Position numbers and translations under genes: made by a program. Shown in pieces: positions 33,896 through 42,407 of a stretch of DNA of 64,000 nucleotides (the stretch's first letter is position 1; every line of letters begins with the position of its first letter). The stretch comes from RBC101 sp052387735 (GTDB taxonomy: Bacteria > Gemmatimonadota > Gemmatimonadetes > Gemmatimonadales > Gemmatimonadaceae). Below the pieces are notes generated by a model, which worked only from the letters and a program-made list of their open reading frames with translations, searched no databases and was not told the DNA's origin. Where the stretch lies: positions 14,255 to 78,254 of the forward strand of contig JBQTIW010000124.1 of assembly GCA_052387735.1 (NCBI GenBank), in the 5' to 3' direction.

Positions 33896-35082
33896 CTCTC
33901 CAGCAGCATTGGCCGGGTGACAAACACGCGAAGCCATCGCGCGGAGCGATAGAGCTGGTCGGCGAGCACGGGGAGGTTGATCGCCCCTGCGAGGCCGCTC
34001 GTGGTCAGTCGCTGCACCGAGCCGTCGCGACGCACGACCGGCATGTCGAGTCCGAGCATCTGCGTTTTCTCGGGATAGTCGATCAACAGCTCCCCAGGCG
34101 TGAGGCCGAGCTCCGCCGCCCACGCGTCCTCGCAGGCGAGGACGCGCGCGCGATCGGTCGAGACCCACTCGCCGACATCATCCGGGAGCTCCGCGGCCGG
34201 CGACTCGAAGGCGCGCTTGTAGAGCCGCCGATTGCGGAGCGCGGCGAGGAGTGGAGAGGGGAAGCGTTCCTCGAGCGTGTGAAGCAACGCCTCATCGGTG
34301 AACGTCGCCAGCTCCCGCACCCCGATGGCGCCGGCCCCGACGGCATCGTCGACCAGCCGCTTGTACATCGCGGTGGCGCTGCGGACGGCGTGATGCCAGT
34401 AGACGTTCCGGTACATCTGGTACTTGGCGAAGAGCAGGGACTCGAGTGCCGAGAGGCCCTTCTCGCGGACGGCGATGGCCGGCCGGTGCGTGGAGGGATC
34501 ATGCGCCACGGTGAAGGCGTTGATCAGCCGGTCGACGTCGATCTCGCCATAGGGCACGCCGCACATCAGGGCGTCGCGCTTGAGGTACTCGATCTTGTCC
34601 AGGTCGAGTGATCCGGAAATGAGTCCCTGCAGAGCTGAGTTGGACTTACCGCGGATGAGCGCCAGGACGCGCTCCGGGGCGTCCGCGGCGATTTCGCGAA
34701 GCGCACCTGCCACATCGCCCGTGGTGAGCAGCGGCCGGGCGACCTCCTCGTGATGCGGCGCCCCGATCTCCTCGAGGGCGTGCGAGAAGGGATAGTGGCC
34801 CACGTCGTGCAGCAGACCGGCCGCTCGCACGATCGCCTGCTCTTCAGCGCTGATGTCCCACAGCGCTCCTTCCTCGTTGAGGCGCTGGAGCGCGATCCCC
34901 GTGAGGTGATACGTGCCTAACGCGTGCTCGAACCGCGCATGCGTCGCGCCAGGGTACACCAGGTAGGTCCACCCCAGCTGCCTGACGTACCGCAGCCGCT
35001 GGAACACCGTCGTGTCGATGAGCCGCAGCGACCGTGCGTCAACGCGGATGTTGTTCCACAGGGGGTCGCGGATGATTTCCAA
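33859..35082 (-). CDS. HD-domain phosphohydrolase (SAMHD1/dGTPase-like)
   Basis: The protein has 407 residues if TTG at 35082 is the start ('EIIRDPLWNNIRVD'). A GTG at 35127 would add residues encoded by the CGTCCACT repeat, so it is less likely. The metal site reads 'HARFEHALGTYHLT' (His), 'LLHDVGHYPFSHALE' (His-Asp) and 'LDLDKIEYLKRDALMCGV' (Asp). 'QRLRYVRQLG' is the usual N-terminal motif of dNTP triphosphohydrolases. Expected role: hydrolysis of dNTPs or a related nucleotide in the cytosol. It follows pckA by about 49 bases on the same strand. Confidence 0.83.
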   Translation of the reverse strand: MEIIRDPLWNNIRVDARSLRLIDTTVFQRLRYVRQLGWTYLVYPGATHARFEHALGTYHLTGIALQRLNEEGALWDISAEEQAIVRAAGLLHDVGHYPFSHALEEIGAPHHEEVARPLLTTGDVAGALREIAADAPERVLALIRGKSNSALQGLISGSLDLDKIEYLKRDALMCGVPYGEIDVDRLINAFTVAHDPSTHRPAIAVREKGLSALESLLFAKYQMYRNVYWHHAVRSATAMYKRLVDDAVGAGAIGVRELATFTDEALLHTLEERFPSPLLAALRNRRLYKRAFESPAAELPDDVGEWVSTDRARVLACEDAWAAELGLTPGELLIDYPEKTQMLGLDMPVVRRDGSVQRLTTSGLAGAINLPVLADQLYRSARWLRVFVTRPMLLEREWVLERIVGSG

Positions 35083-35131
35083 GGACGCGTGGACGAGTAG
35101 TGAGGGAATGCAGGCGCGGACGCCCACGCGT

Positions 35132-36751
35132 CTACACGTCTACCCGTCCACTCGTCCCCCGGGGTCCCGCTTTGACGATCCGCTCGTCCACCGCGCCGAA
35201 CTTCTCGAAGTTCTTCCGGAACATCTCGGCGAGCATCTTCGCCTGCGCATCGTAGGCCGCGACGTCCTTCCAGGTTCGACGTGGGTGGAGAACCTCGGAA
35301 GGCACGTCGGGTACCTCGGCCGGAAGGTGAAGGCCGAACACGGGATCCTCTTCCGTGGCCTTGCTGTCGAGGGCGCCGGAGAGCACCGCGCGCACCATCG
35401 CACGCGTGTGCGCAATCCTGATCCGGGAGCCCACGCCATACGGTCCGCCGCTCCATCCTGTGTTCACCAGCCAGACATGCGAATGGTGCTGATCGATGAG
35501 CCGGCCGAGCATCTCCGCGTACTTGGTGGGATGCCACACGAGGAAGACCGCACCGAAGCACGAGGAGAACGTCGCCTGCGGCTCCGTGACGCCACGCTCG
35601 GTGCCGGCGACTTTCGCCGTGTAGCCCGACATGAAGTAGTACATCGCCTGGTCGCGCGTAAGCTTCGCGATGGGCGGCAGGACGCCGAACGCGTCGGCGG
35701 TCAGGAACACGATGTTCCTGGGGTGGCCGGCGCGACCACTAGGTACATGATTCCGGATGTAATGCAGCGGATACGATGCCCGCGTGTTCTCGGTGATCGA
35801 CTGGTCCTCGAACTTCACCGTTCGCGTGGTCGGATCGAGGACCACGTTCTCGAGCACGGTGCCGAACATCTGCGTCGTCTGATAGATGTCGGGCTCCGCT
35901 TCCTTCGACAGGTTGATCACCTTGGCGTAGCACCCGCCTTCGTAGTTGAAGACGCCCTCGCCCGACCATCCGTGCTCGTCATCGCCGATGAGTCCGCGCT
36001 CGGGGTCGGCTGAGAGCGTCGTCTTGCCGGTGCCGGACAGACCGAAGAACAACGCGACGTCCCCCTGCGGTCCGACGTTCGCCGAGCAGTGCATCGAGAG
36101 CACGCCGGCCTTCGGCATCAGGTAGTTCATGACCGTGAACATCGACTTCTTGAGCTCGCCCGCATACCGAGTGCCGGCAATCAGAATCATGCGCCGGGCG
36201 AGGTGCAACACGATGGCCGTGCCGGTGCGCGTGCCGTGGTGCTCCGGCGTGGCCTGAAACTCGGGCGCGTGCAGCACCGTGAAGTTCGCGGCGAACGTCG
36301 GGAGCTCGGTGGCCGCCGGCCGGATGAACATGTTGCGCACGAAGTTCGCGTGCCACGCGTTAGGCGTCACGTAGCGGACGCTGAGACGGTGCCGCGCATC
36401 CGCGCCGCAATACAGGTCCTGCACGAACAGCTCGTCCAATCCGTTCAAGTACGTCTTCACGTCCGACAGCAGCAACTCGAACTTGTCCTCGGCGCATGGC
36501 TGGTTGACCTTGCCCCAGTCCACGTCGGCGTCGGTCGTGGCTTCCCGTACCACGAACTTGTCGTTGGGCGAGCGGCCGGTGTGCGGCGCTGTCACGGCCG
36601 CAAACGGCCCCATGTCGGCCAACGTGCCCTCCCGCCGCTCAATGGCGGCCTGCACCAATGCGGGCGCGACAAGGTTCCAGTGGACCTTGCCGGCGGGTGA
36701 CAGGCCTTGGCCTTCGAGGCCGGTCGCGGTTGGTGTCGTAGTAGAAGTCAT
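35132..36751 (-). CDS. pckA: ATP-dependent phosphoenolpyruvate carboxykinase
   Basis: The protein has 539 residues. It carries the kinase-1a loop 'FFGLSGTGKTTLSADPERGL', the metal-site 'IGDDEHGWSGEGVFNYEGGC', 'FVRNMFIRP' and the substrate-binding Arg region 'TGRSPNDKFVV'. It converts oxaloacetate and ATP to phosphoenolpyruvate, the first step of gluconeogenesis from amino acids or organic acids, which fits the many peptidases here. The last residues ('GPRGTSGRVDV') are encoded by the CGTCCACT-type repeat, so the extreme C-terminus has drifted into repeat DNA. maeB lies just upstream on the same strand, so the two PEP/pyruvate-node enzymes are adjacent. Confidence 0.96.
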   Translation of the reverse strand: MTSTTTPTATGLEGQGLSPAGKVHWNLVAPALVQAAIERREGTLADMGPFAAVTAPHTGRSPNDKFVVREATTDADVDWGKVNQPCAEDKFELLLSDVKTYLNGLDELFVQDLYCGADARHRLSVRYVTPNAWHANFVRNMFIRPAATELPTFAANFTVLHAPEFQATPEHHGTRTGTAIVLHLARRMILIAGTRYAGELKKSMFTVMNYLMPKAGVLSMHCSANVGPQGDVALFFGLSGTGKTTLSADPERGLIGDDEHGWSGEGVFNYEGGCYAKVINLSKEAEPDIYQTTQMFGTVLENVVLDPTTRTVKFEDQSITENTRASYPLHYIRNHVPSGRAGHPRNIVFLTADAFGVLPPIAKLTRDQAMYYFMSGYTAKVAGTERGVTEPQATFSSCFGAVFLVWHPTKYAEMLGRLIDQHHSHVWLVNTGWSGGPYGVGSRIRIAHTRAMVRAVLSGALDSKATEEDPVFGLHLPAEVPDVPSEVLHPRRTWKDVAAYDAQAKMLAEMFRKNFEKFGAVDERIVKAGPRGTSGRVDV

Positions 36752-36796
36752 GTTCGCAGACGGGAGACTGGAGGCGGAGACGCCGCGCTCAGATGG

Positions 36797-39103
36797 CTAG
36801 AGAAACGAAAAAGCCCGGGCGCCGCCTGGAGGGCCGAGCTCCTTTCGCTCGGCCGGTCGACTGCGCTCTTGGGCGTCCATGACTGCGACCGCAGCCATGT
36901 TCACGATGTCCTGGACGTCGGCCCCCATCTCCAGGATGTGGACCGATTGGGCCATTCCGACAAGAATCGGACCTATCGCCGTCGCTCCACCCAGACGATG
37001 CAACAACTTGTACGCGATATTCCCAGCGCTCAAGTTCGGGAAAATCAACACGTTGGCCGGCTCCTTCAGCGCCGAGAACGGAAACGTCTCGGCCAGGGTG
37101 GCTCCGTCAACAGCGGTGTCGGCTTGCATCTCCCCATCAACCGTGAGTGAAGGGTCACGCTGCCGCACGAGGGCGACGGCCTGAGCGATCCGCTTCGCCT
37201 CCGGGTGGTCGACCGAGCCGAAGTTCGAGAACGACAGCATGGCGATCCTCGGCTCCTGTCCAAAGGCTCGCACGATGCGACTGGCAGCGTACGCGATCTG
37301 AGCGAGCTGCTCCGCGGTCGGTTCGATGTTGACGGTGGTATCGCCACAGAAGACCAGCTGTCGGTCAAAGACGAGCATGTACATGCCGGCGACCAACCCC
37401 GCTTTCGGGTTGGCGCCGATGACCTGCAGCGCGGGTCGGAGCGCCTCGGGATAGCTGGTGGTCATTCCCGTCAGGACGCCGTCTGCCTCGCCACGGGTGA
37501 CCATCACGCAGCCGAAGTAGTTGCCATTGAACATCCGTCGCTGGGCTTCTGCCAGGGACAGGCCTTTGCGCTGGCGACGCTCCCACAGCTGGAGCGCGTA
37601 GGCCTCGCGACGGGGAGACTTGGCGGGGTCCTCGATCTCGATGTCCTCGAGTGATATGCCGTCTGCCGCGGCTCGTCGCCGGATCTTCTCTTCATTGCCG
37701 AGGAGGATGGGATGCGCGATGCCATCGTCGACCATGATGCGCGCGGCGCGGATCATCTTGCGCTCTTCTCCCTCGGGGAGCACGAGGCGCCTGGGATCGC
37801 GAACGGCGCGGTTGATGATGCCGCGCATGATGCCACGCGCCCGGCCGAGCCGCCCTTCGAGCGACTCGCGGTATTCTTCCAGGTAGATGAAGTCCCGCGA
37901 GGCGCCGCTCGCCACGGCCGCCCATGCGACGGCGGGCGCGACCCAGAGGAGCACGCGCGGATCGAACGGAAACGGAATCAGGTACTCGCGGCCGAACGTG
38001 ACGCGCCGCAGCCCGTACAGCGCCGACAAACTCTCGGGCACGTCTTCCCTCGCCAGCGCGGCAAGCGCCCGCGTTGCGGCCATCTTCATCTCCTCGTTCA
38101 CTTCGGTCGCCCGGGCATCGAGCGCTCCGCGGAAGATGAACGGGAAGCAGAGGACGTTGTTGATCTGGTTCGGATAGTCGCTCCGGCCCGTGGCAACGAT
38201 GGCATCGTCGCGGACCTTTCTCACCTCGTCCGGCATGATTTCGGGGACGGGGTTGGCAAGCGCGAAGACGATGGGGTTCGCGGCCATGTCGGCGACCATC
38301 TCGCCCGTGACCGCGCCGGCGGCCGACAACCCAACGAAAACATCAGCGCCCCGGAGGGCTTCCGTGATCGTGCGGGCGGGGGTGTCGCTGGCGAAGCGTG
38401 CCTTGTACGGATCCATGTCCTGGGATCGCCCGCGATAGATGACCCCCTCCTTGTCGCACATCACGATATGCTCGCGTCGCACGCCGAGGCGCTCGTAGTG
38501 CATCGCCGTCGCGATCGCTGCCGCGCCCGCCCCCGAGAAGACGACGCGAATCTCTCCCAGCTCCTTGTTCACGATCTCCACGGCATTGAGCAATGCCGCG
38601 CCCGAAATGATTGCGGTTCCGTGCTGGTCGTCGTGAAAGACCGGGATGTGCATCGTCTTCCGGAGGGTCTCCTCGATGTAGAAACAGTCCGGGGCCTTGA
38701 TGTCCTCGAGGTTGATTCCGCCAACGGTAGGCTCCAGGAGCTGGCAGAACCTGATCACGTCGTCCGGGTGCTCCGACCCCACTTCGAGGTCGAACACATC
38801 CAGATCGGCGAACTGCTTGAAGAGGTTGGCCTTGCCCTCCATAACCGGCTTTCCGGCCAGCGCGCCAATATTGCCGAGTCCCAGCACGGCGGTGCCGTTG
38901 GTCACGACGGCCACGAGGTTTCCCTTGGCCGTGTAGCGGTAGACGTCGGTGGGGTTCTTCTTGATCTCGAGGCAGGGCTCCGCAACGCCGGGGGTGTAGG
39001 CGAGGCCGAGGTCGCGCTGGTTGGTAAGGGGCTTGGTGGGGACAACCGCGATCTTGCCCGGTTTGGGGAGGGCGTGGTAGTCGAGGGCGTCCTTGCGGTT
39101 CAT
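36797..39103 (-). CDS. maeB: NADP-dependent malic enzyme with phosphotransacetylase-like C-terminal domain
   Basis: The protein has 768 residues from the ATG at 39103 ('MNRKDALDYHALPKPGKI'); the longer frame only adds repeat codons. The N-terminal malic-enzyme domain has 'LGLAYTPGVAEPCLEI', 'DIKAPDCFYIEE', 'VFHDDQHGTAIISGAALLNA' and the Rossmann loop 'VFSGAGAAAIATA'. From about residue 430, a phosphotransacetylase-like domain follows ('RLVLPEGEERKMIRAARIMV', 'AMLSFSNFGSVDHPEAKRIA'). It is usually regulatory and sensitive to acetyl-CoA in MaeB proteins. It decarboxylates malate to pyruvate, yielding NADPH. A C-terminal 'ARAFSFL' lies just before the pckA gap. Confidence 0.95.
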   Translation of the reverse strand: MNRKDALDYHALPKPGKIAVVPTKPLTNQRDLGLAYTPGVAEPCLEIKKNPTDVYRYTAKGNLVAVVTNGTAVLGLGNIGALAGKPVMEGKANLFKQFADLDVFDLEVGSEHPDDVIRFCQLLEPTVGGINLEDIKAPDCFYIEETLRKTMHIPVFHDDQHGTAIISGAALLNAVEIVNKELGEIRVVFSGAGAAAIATAMHYERLGVRREHIVMCDKEGVIYRGRSQDMDPYKARFASDTPARTITEALRGADVFVGLSAAGAVTGEMVADMAANPIVFALANPVPEIMPDEVRKVRDDAIVATGRSDYPNQINNVLCFPFIFRGALDARATEVNEEMKMAATRALAALAREDVPESLSALYGLRRVTFGREYLIPFPFDPRVLLWVAPAVAWAAVASGASRDFIYLEEYRESLEGRLGRARGIMRGIINRAVRDPRRLVLPEGEERKMIRAARIMVDDGIAHPILLGNEEKIRRRAAADGISLEDIEIEDPAKSPRREAYALQLWERRQRKGLSLAEAQRRMFNGNYFGCVMVTRGEADGVLTGMTTSYPEALRPALQVIGANPKAGLVAGMYMLVFDRQLVFCGDTTVNIEPTAEQLAQIAYAASRIVRAFGQEPRIAMLSFSNFGSVDHPEAKRIAQAVALVRQRDPSLTVDGEMQADTAVDGATLAETFPFSALKEPANVLIFPNLSAGNIAYKLLHRLGGATAIGPILVGMAQSVHILEMGADVQDIVNMAAVAVMDAQERSRPAERKELGPPGGARAFSFL

Positions 39104-39119
39104 CGGGGGGAATCTAGGC

Positions 39120-39251
39120 GGGAGACGGGAGCCGGGAGACCGGACAGATGACGGAGGCTCTCGTCGCGCCACTCGAAGGATGTGGTCTGGGACAGCGCTC
39201 GGAGCGCGCCGATAGCGGTGATTCTCTCCCGTCTCCCGTGTCCCATCTCCC
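39120..39251. repeat. Inverted element with GGGAGAC arms
   Basis: The left arm is GGGAGAC, GGGAGCC, GGGAGAC (39120-39140). The right arm is GTCTCCC, GTGTCCC, ATCTCCC (39231-39251). It fills the gap between the M20 peptidase gene (ends 39254) and maeB (starts 39103), both on the minus strand. Confidence 0.7.
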
Positions 39252-39253
39252 AT

Positions 39254-40672
39254 CTATGGTTCTTTCACGACGGGCACCGGGTACGCCTTCTTCAGCGCTA
39301 CCAGATAGTCCCCAAACAGCGCCTTCGTCCCGGCAAACTCCTCCTTCACCCTGGCCCGGAACTGGGCGTCCGTCGCAAAGTCATGAAGGAGGGCGGCCAT
39401 GCCCATGGCATCGAATCGAAAGCCGTGGTGACCGGTGTCGGTGAGAGCGTCGGCCTCCATTTCGTAGGTATGGAAGCCGCCGTTGGCGGAATGCGCGCTG
39501 AAGCCCACGCCGGGAATGTCGCGCGAGACGCTGCCCGTTTCTTCCCATCCCTGCGGTTTCTGCGGATCGGCGGTGACCTGTGTGGCGCCAAACTTCTTGA
39601 GGTACGCGAACGCGACCTCGTTGAGCACTCCCGTGGAGATGCCGTCGCGCATGCTGCCGTAATGCTCGATCTTCACTCTGGTGCCGGTCGCCAGTGCCGC
39701 GCCCCGAGCGGCGTTGTCGGTCAGCTCACGGACCTGGGCGAGGTACACTTCGTCGGGGTAGCGGATGTAGAAGTCGGCCACGGCCCGGTCGGGGACCACG
39801 TTAGGCGCCTTGCCGCCTTCGGTGACGATCCCCTGGATCCGCGCTTCCGGCCGGATGGTTTTTCTGCGCCCGTCGATGTCGACGAAGAGGCGAACGACGG
39901 CGGACAGCGCGTCTCGTCCTTCCCACGACATCATCTGGTGGGCTGGCGCCCCGGTGAACACGTACCGGACGCCATCGATGTTCAGGCAGCAGGTGCCAAA
40001 GCCTGGTGCCGGGCGCTGTGTGCTCGTGGAGGAGTGCGAACGCACGACCACGTCGACGCCGGTGAAGACGCCCTGTTCGTGCATGACCGTCTTGGATGCG
40101 GGCGGCATCATTTCCTCGGCGGGCGTGCCAAACACGGTCACCGTTCCCGGCGTCCGCGTCCTCGCCAGGAATTCGGCGGTGGCGATGGCTGCCGCCATTC
40201 CCACGGGGCCCTGGGCGCTGTGCTGATCACCGTGATAGTCGCGCGTGGTCCCGCGCAGGGCGTCGTATTCCAGCACGACGCCGAGGTGAGGACCGGGCGT
40301 TCCCTTACGATAGCGGGCGACGAACGCCGTGCTGAGCCCGGCCACGCCCATCTGCACCTCGAAGTCGTGCTTGCGGAGATACTCCGTGAGGATCTGCACC
40401 GAGCGCGTCTCCTTGAAGCCGATCTCGGGATGTCTCGTGATGTCGTCACTCATGGCCTGGAGTTCCGTGTCCCAGAGCTCCTTCGCCCTGGCGACGACGC
40501 GATCGCGGTTGGCGTTCGGCGCGCCGGTAAGCCGGCTGGCGAGGCCGGCTGCATCAACTGATTTGTGCAGCTCGCCGAGTCGCCTGACGACATCGGCCGC
40601 TGCCGCCCGCTGGGTCGGGGTTTCCTGCGACGTCACCAGGGCGGGGGCGAGAAGGAGGCAGAGCAGGCGCAT
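39254..40672 (-). CDS. Exported M20-family amidohydrolase (AbgB-like)
   Basis: The protein has 472 residues from the ATG at 40672, which begins a short signal sequence ('MRLLCLLLAPALVTSQ'). The longer frame reads the GTGGGTA repeat as Pro/Leu/Thr runs and is rejected. The M20 features are 'HPEIGFKETRSV' near the N-terminus, 'VVLEYDALRG' and 'HGDQHSAQGPVGMAAAIATA', the Glu pair in 'FGTPAEEMMPP', the lid-domain 'FTGAPAHQMMSWEGRDALSA' and the C-terminal His in 'SAHSANGGFHTYEM'. It resembles p-aminobenzoyl-glutamate hydrolase subunit B and should cleave amide-linked amino acids outside the cytoplasm. Confidence 0.87.
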   Translation of the reverse strand: MRLLCLLLAPALVTSQETPTQRAAAADVVRRLGELHKSVDAAGLASRLTGAPNANRDRVVARAKELWDTELQAMSDDITRHPEIGFKETRSVQILTEYLRKHDFEVQMGVAGLSTAFVARYRKGTPGPHLGVVLEYDALRGTTRDYHGDQHSAQGPVGMAAAIATAEFLARTRTPGTVTVFGTPAEEMMPPASKTVMHEQGVFTGVDVVVRSHSSTSTQRPAPGFGTCCLNIDGVRYVFTGAPAHQMMSWEGRDALSAVVRLFVDIDGRRKTIRPEARIQGIVTEGGKAPNVVPDRAVADFYIRYPDEVYLAQVRELTDNAARGAALATGTRVKIEHYGSMRDGISTGVLNEVAFAYLKKFGATQVTADPQKPQGWEETGSVSRDIPGVGFSAHSANGGFHTYEMEADALTDTGHHGFRFDAMGMAALLHDFATDAQFRARVKEEFAGTKALFGDYLVALKKAYPVPVVKEP

Positions 40673-40679
40673 GGTGCGA

Positions 40680-40810
40680 GTGGGTAGTGGGTAGTGGGGA
40701 GTGGGTAGCGGGTAGTGTGTGGGCGGTGGGCGGTGGGTGGTGGGCGGGAAGTTGTTGGATCGCAGCGGCTGCCCCACCACTGTTTCCACTACCCACCACC
40801 CACTAGCCGC
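40680..40810. repeat. Inverted element with GTGGGTA-type arms
   Basis: The left arm is a run of GTGGGTA, GTGGGGA and GCGGGTA copies (about 40680-40716), followed by GTGGGCG copies to about 40748. The complementary arm has CCACTACCCACC and CACCCACTAGC (about 40787-40810) and covers the end of the rpiB gene. It lies between two minus-strand genes. Confidence 0.65.
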
Positions 40811-41481
40811 TCGCTTTCATCCAATCCATCAATCTTGTCCACGCGTCGCTGATGCCGCCCGCCGGCGAACGCGGTCCGAAGGAAGGCATCGACGATGTCC
40901 ACGGCGAGCCGGTTGCCGATCAGAGTGCCGCCTAACGTGAGAACGTTGGCGTTGTTGTGCTCGCGGGCGTTGGTGGCTGTCGTGATGTCGTGGCACATCG
41001 CGGCGCGAACGCCACGCACCTTGTTGGCCACCATGCAGCTTCCGATGCCTGCACCGTCGATCATGATCCCTAGGTCGGCGCGCCCCTCGGCGACCGCCTT
41101 TGCCACCATAAGGGCAAAATCCGGATAATCGACCGCCTCCGGGCCAAAGGTCCCGAGGTCCTGCACCGTGTGACCCTTCTCGCGAAGCGCGGCAAGGACC
41201 GCATCTTTCATTGAAACGCCTCCGTGATCGGCCCCCAGCGCAACCCGTTGCGCCTGGGCAACTGACGTGTTCTGAGCGGCTGGAGGCTTGGCGGCGGCGG
41301 AAGGCGCTATCTGTCGCAGGGGGGCCTTGGTCGTGCCCTGGAGAGCCACGCCGAGCTGGCGGGCCGCATCCAGGGCGCTTGGCGTCACCGACGCTCCGTG
41401 GGCGTCGAGCGAGCGCTGGCCCGCCTTGGCCGCGCGCCGGACATCGCGTTCCGTGATCAGGGGACGACGGGGCCGCGCCAT
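40789..41481 (-). CDS. RpiB/LacA/LacB-family sugar-phosphate isomerase with N-terminal extension
   Basis: The protein has 230 residues. From about residue 80 it is a RpiB fold: 'VALGADHGGVSMKDAVL', 'VDYPDFALMVAKAVAEGRAD', 'GAGIGSCMVANKVRGVRAAM' and 'AREHNNANVLTLGGTLIG'. The usual catalytic Cys loop (CGTGIG) is 'DGAGIGS' here, so Asp replaces Cys. The N-terminal 78 residues ('ITERDVRRAAKAGQ' and 'VTPSALDAARQLGV') resemble the extension on RpiB-like proteins from bacterial microcompartment loci, as far as I recall. No shell proteins are nearby. It probably interconverts aldose and ketose phosphates, though not necessarily ribose 5-phosphate. The C-terminal 'VGGG' is repeat-encoded. Confidence 0.82.
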   Translation of the reverse strand: MARPRRPLITERDVRRAAKAGQRSLDAHGASVTPSALDAARQLGVALQGTTKAPLRQIAPSAAAKPPAAQNTSVAQAQRVALGADHGGVSMKDAVLAALREKGHTVQDLGTFGPEAVDYPDFALMVAKAVAEGRADLGIMIDGAGIGSCMVANKVRGVRAAMCHDITTATNAREHNNANVLTLGGTLIGNRLAVDIVDAFLRTAFAGGRHQRRVDKIDGLDESERLVGGG

Positions 41482-41622
41482 GGACGCAAGAACTTATGTC
41501 CCCCGTCCACTCGCTTCCAGCCGAATCGATACACATGGCGAAAACCGAACGCTGGCATAGTACGTGCTCTCGCATTCATGCCCCGTTCATTTTTCGCTTT
41601 AGCCCGACCCGGGGGGAACCGA

Positions 41623-42402
41623 ATGCCTTCAATGGCGGCCGAAATGGAGACGTCTGATCCGGCCACCTTTCCATCTCGCGCGTCGGTCGTGGCGGACCGG
41701 GTCTTGGTCGGCCTCCTCCTGATCGATGCCGTCGTGCTGGTGCTTCACCTGGCCAACGTCTCGCTTTGGGCGAATCGGCACGCCTTTCTGGACGTCACGC
41801 GAAACGCTGGTTTTGGTGAAGTCGTGGGTTATGGCAAGACCATGATCGTCATCGGGCTCCTGCTGGTGCTGTGGCGCCGAACGGCTCAACTGGTGATGCT
41901 CGTCTGGGCGGCGGTCTTCGTGGTCCTGCTCGCCGACGACTCGTTGCGCGTGCATGAAACCATGGGCCGCGTGATCTCGCGGGCTCTGGATTTTCCGCAG
42001 TTTGTCCTCTTCCTGCGCGGCCGCGATTACGGCGAGATGCTGTATCTCGCCGGGCTCGGCCTCGTCGTCGCCGTGATGGTGGCGCTGGCCTGGCGTCGCA
42101 GCTCGGAGATGGCCCGTCGCGCGAGCGTCGATATCGCGCTCATGGTCGGACTGCTTGCGCTCTTTGGCGTGGTGTTCGACGCGCTGCACGAGGCGCTGCC
42201 GCGGCACCATGCCCTCAAGGGGACGCTGGCTCTCGCCGACGACTTTGGTGAACTGGTGACGTTCAGCCTCCTGCTCTGGCTCGTCCTGTTACTGACACTG
42301 ACCAACGGTGCCGCGGTGCCGCTGCGATGGGCGGGTGCGCGCGACCGGGCGCTGCGGCTGGTGCCGATGGCGTCGCGCGTTCGCCGTCTCGACGGTCGTT
42401 AG
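41623..42402 (+). CDS. Six-helix membrane protein of unknown function
   Basis: The protein has 259 residues from the ATG at 41623; the ATG at 41578 is an alternative 15 codons earlier. About six transmembrane helices are visible: 'VLVGLLLIDAVVLVLHLANV', 'MIVIGLLLVLW', 'LVMLVWAAVFVVLLA', 'YLAGLGLVVAVMVALAW', 'IALMVGLLALFGVVFDAL' and 'LLLWLVLLLTL'. 'DDSLRVHETMGRVISRALDF' after helix 3 holds conserved-looking acidic and His residues, but I recognise no family. The stop TAG (42400-42402) lies inside a CGTTAGGC octamer. It converges on endonuclease IV with a 5-base gap and is divergent from rpiB. Confidence 0.62.
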   Translation: MPSMAAEMETSDPATFPSRASVVADRVLVGLLLIDAVVLVLHLANVSLWANRHAFLDVTRNAGFGEVVGYGKTMIVIGLLLVLWRRTAQLVMLVWAAVFVVLLADDSLRVHETMGRVISRALDFPQFVLFLRGRDYGEMLYLAGLGLVVAVMVALAWRRSSEMARRASVDIALMVGLLALFGVVFDALHEALPRHHALKGTLALADDFGELVTFSLLLWLVLLLTLTNGAAVPLRWAGARDRALRLVPMASRVRRLDGR

Positions 42403-42407
42403 GCGCG

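Noticed and set aside
36797..36860. Possible terminator at the maeB 3' end (AAAAAGCCCGGGCGCC)
   Set aside because: The A run and GC-rich sequence lie inside the coding end and I could not form a convincing stem.
40789..41481. Bacterial microcompartment locus suggested by the RpiB N-terminal extension
   Set aside because: No shell-protein or signature-enzyme genes occur within the window.
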